Source: Chlamydiota bacterium (GTDB taxonomy: Bacteria; Chlamydiota; Chlamydiia; Chlamydiales; Criblamydiaceae). Taken from it: DNA of 34,005 nucleotides. The notes under the pieces are model-generated. The model searched no databases and was not told the DNA's origin. It was given only the letters and a program-made list of their open reading frames with translations. A program made the position numbers and the translations under genes. How positions within the stretch are numbered: the first letter of the stretch is position 1; the number at the start of each line of letters is the position of its first letter. Location of the stretch: contig JABDBB010000012.1 of the NCBI GenBank assembly GCA_013288845.1, positions 1 to 34,005 of the forward strand, written 5' to 3'. Shown in pieces: positions 32,271 to 34,005 of this stretch.

Positions 32271-33776
32271 ATGGACGCTATCCCCGATATTCTACACGGT
32301 CAACGACTTGTCGTAGTTTCCAATCGTTTGCCCATAGTTTTGGAATCCGATACCGGAACTCCCAAAGTCGTTTCAGCCTCCGGCGGACTGGTCACGGTAA
32401 TGGAACCTCTCCTTAAATATCACGGTGGACTCTGGATCGGATGGCCCGGACATGCCGATGTTCCTGAAGAAGAAATCAATAGGATTCTTACCAATTATAA
32501 AAATAAAGAAGGCTACGATTTTTCTGCCGTATTACTCAGCCGTTCGGAAGTAGATCTGTATTACGAAGGATTTTCCAACGCAATCATTTGGCCGCTCTTT
32601 CATGATCTTCAAACCGAATGCCATTTTGTTCCGGAATTTTGGAAAGCCTATAAACTGGTAAACAGAAAATTTGCCAAAGTCACAGCGTCGCAAGTGAAAG
32701 AAACCGATTTTGTTTGGGTGCATGATTATCAACTTCTTCTGTTAGGACAGGAATTAAGAACCCTCGGAGTTAAATCCCGCCTCATCTTTTTTTTGCATAT
32801 CCCTTTTGCCCCTTTAGATATTTTTTTAAAAATCCCATGGCGGTTTGAAATTTTACGGGCGATGCTTTGTTTTGATTTTATAGGATTTCAAACGAAAAGA
32901 GACGAACGTAATTTCTTGGATTGCCTAAGAGCTTTATGTCCGGATGCGAACATTACCGATGTGGAAAATCATTTCAATATCGAAACGGATAAACGGAATA
33001 TTTATGTAGGTGCTTTTCCTATTGGATTGGATTACAAGGACTTCGAAAACACAGCCTTCAAGAAAAATGTGTTTGATGAAATGTTAAAAATTAAAGGTCT
33101 TCTTCCTCACGGGAAAATTGTGTTTAGTGTCGATCGACTGGATTACACTAAAGGAATTCCATATCGACTCGATGGGATTAGAAATTTTTTAAAGAGATAT
33201 CCGGAAATGCACGGAAAAGTCACCTTTATTCAACAGGTCGTTCCCAGTCGCATCCATATTAAAGAATATCAGGAACTGAAATCTATGATCGATAGAGAGG
33301 TGAGCGAAATCAACAGCGAATATTCACACATGGGATGGATACCGATTCATTATCAATTTCAGGCAATCTCCAGAGACTTATTGGTATCCTATTACAGAGC
33401 CGCCGATGTTATTTTAGTCGCCCCTCTGAAAGACGGAATGAACCTTGTGGTTAAAGAATACATCGCCTCCAACGTCGATGAATCCGGAGTTGTCATTCTA
33501 AGTGAGTTTGCCGGAGCCGCCGCCCAACTTAAAAATGATGTGCTCCTCATTAATCCGTTCGATATTGAAGGCATCGCCGATGCAATCAACTACGCACTCA
33601 ATATGCCCGATAATGAAAAATTCGATCGAATGCACAATCTCCGGGAAAATGTCAGACTTGAAGATTGTTACTCATGGGTCACCTCCATCGTCGCTGCGGC
33701 AGCAGGACGAACAGAGCCGGGCGCTACAGAACAAAAGGAATATTTTCCTTCAGAAAATCTAACATTTGACTCTTAA
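32271..33776 (+). CDS. otsA: Trehalose-6-phosphate synthase OtsA
   Basis: GT20 enzyme that joins UDP-glucose (or ADP-glucose) and glucose-6-phosphate to trehalose-6-phosphate in the cytoplasm; trehalose is an osmolyte and stress protectant. 501 residues, close to the usual ~475. All key motifs are present: S-N-R-L-P (17-21), S-G-G-L (37-40), W-I-G-W-P-G (55-60), V-H-D-Y (H151-D152), L-H-I-P-F (H176), D-R-L-D-Y-T-K-G with R289 and K294 (equivalents of the nucleotide-sugar phosphate contacts R262 and K267 in E. coli OtsA), and [11 protein letters not shown] (D388, E396). No Shine-Dalgarno is apparent because a hairpin ends 10 bp before the ATG. The partner phosphatase (OtsB) is not next to it. 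Confidence 0.95.
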   Translation: MDAIPDILHGQRLVVVSNRLPIVLESDTGTPKVVSASGGLVTVMEPLLKYHGGLWIGWPGHADVPEEEINRILTNYKNKEGYDFSAVLLSRSEVDLYYEGFSNAIIWPLFHDLQTECHFVPEFWKAYKLVNRKFAKVTASQVKETDFVWVHDYQLLLLGQELRTLGVKSRLIFFLHIPFAPLDIFLKIPWRFEILRAMLCFDFIGFQTKRDERNFLDCLRALCPDANITDVENHFNIETDKRNIYVGAFPIGLDYKDFENTAFKKNVFDEMLKIKGLLPHGKIVFSVDRLDYTKGIPYRLDGIRNFLKRYPEMHGKVTFIQQVVPSRIHIKEYQELKSMIDREVSEINSEYSHMGWIPIHYQFQAISRDLLVSYYRAADVILVAPLKDGMNLVVKEYIASNVDESGVVILSEFAGAAAQLKNDVLLINPFDIEGIADAINYALNMPDNEKFDRMHNLRENVRLEDCYSWVTSIVAAAAGRTEPGATEQKEYFPSENLTFDS

Positions 33777-33789
33777 AAATTGTCTTTGT

Positions 33790-34005
33790 TTATGCTTTAT
33801 CGGAAGGCGGAGGCAAAAGAATTAAACGGGTAAATCCAAAAATCAACATATTGATTCCCACCAACAACCCTAAAATGCGATCCGCACCTTGAGGAAATGT
33901 ACTCCAAATCAAGCCGGCAAGAAATAAAGAAGCAACACCGCTGAAAATAACCCAACCCCAACCGGGTAGATTTTTCATTAAAAATCCGGTGTAAATTCTG
34001 ATGAT
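33790..34005 (-). CDS. HdeD-family membrane protein, 3' part only (runs off window)
   Basis: The minus-strand frame is open to the end of the window, so this is the C-terminal piece of a larger gene; the internal Met at 33978 is unlikely to be the true start. The visible 71 residues show P-G-W-G-W-V-I-F-S-G, a helix, W-S-T-F-P-Q-G-A, then G-L-L-V-G-I-N-M-L-I-F-G-F, matching the last helices of HdeD/DUF308 six-helix acid-resistance membrane proteins. It ends with a short Pro-rich tail (PPPSDKA), 13 bp from the convergent otsA stop. Fits the stress theme of the neighbourhood. Confidence 0.8.
   Translation of the reverse strand: MIRIYTGFLMKNLPGWGWVIFSGVASLFLAGLIWSTFPQGADRILGLLVGINMLIFGFTRLILLPPPSDKA

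Overview
The window looks like the chromosome of a host-associated bacterium, most probably an environmental member of the Chlamydiae (Parachlamydia/Waddlia/Simkania-like). This is an inference. It rests on a ClpC-type unfoldase beside a very large lipase-like protein with an effector-like N-terminus, a paralogue family with a two-helix membrane module joined to Sel1 repeats, the moderately AT-rich composition, and general resemblance to chlamydial proteins. No rRNA, tRNA or other decisive marker is present, so the phylum call is moderate at best.

Layout. 1-4.9 kb: a 1531-aa GHSLGG hydrolase-like protein on the minus strand, divergent from clpC (4.9-7.5 kb). 7.5-7.9 kb: the first full copy of a ~198-bp palindromic repeat element. 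7.9-10.1 kb: four tandem paralogues of unknown function. 10.1-12.8 kb: a tripartite-efflux outer-membrane factor and adaptor without a pump, convergent with a non-canonical cytochrome P450 (12.8-14.3 kb). 14.4-18.0 kb: a small membrane protein with a TTG start, a class II glutamine amidotransferase, and an S9 peptidase lying between two opposed copies of the repeat element. 18.4-23.0 kb: an Mre11/Rad50-like (YhaO/YhaN-like) pair with a membrane hairpin and a long C-terminal extension.

23.2-30.1 kb holds stress-type genes around the Sel1 family: three tiny disordered proteins, a YciE/YciF ferritin-like protein, three paralogues sharing an N-terminal membrane module and a common promoter block, a 26-aa membrane peptide, a CsbD-like protein with a Cys-rich tail, a double-BON periplasmic protein and a DUF3309 protein. 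30.1-34.0 kb: a Nudix hydrolase, a nitronate monooxygenase-like flavoprotein, a VOC protein, trehalose-6-phosphate synthase (otsA) and the 3' end of an HdeD-like gene that runs off the window.

How the parts fit. Much of the right half (CsbD, BON, DUF892, DUF3309, HdeD, OtsA, Nudix) fits envelope, osmotic and oxidative stress tolerance. The left half carries candidate host-interaction proteins (giant hydrolase, tandem paralogues, P450). The most unusual signals are the repeat element with nested palindromes (four full copies plus fragments), the four-gene tandem family, the Sel1 family with one conserved Cys per repeat and a shared non-canonical promoter, and the P450 lacking two conserved catalytic or heme-contacting residues.
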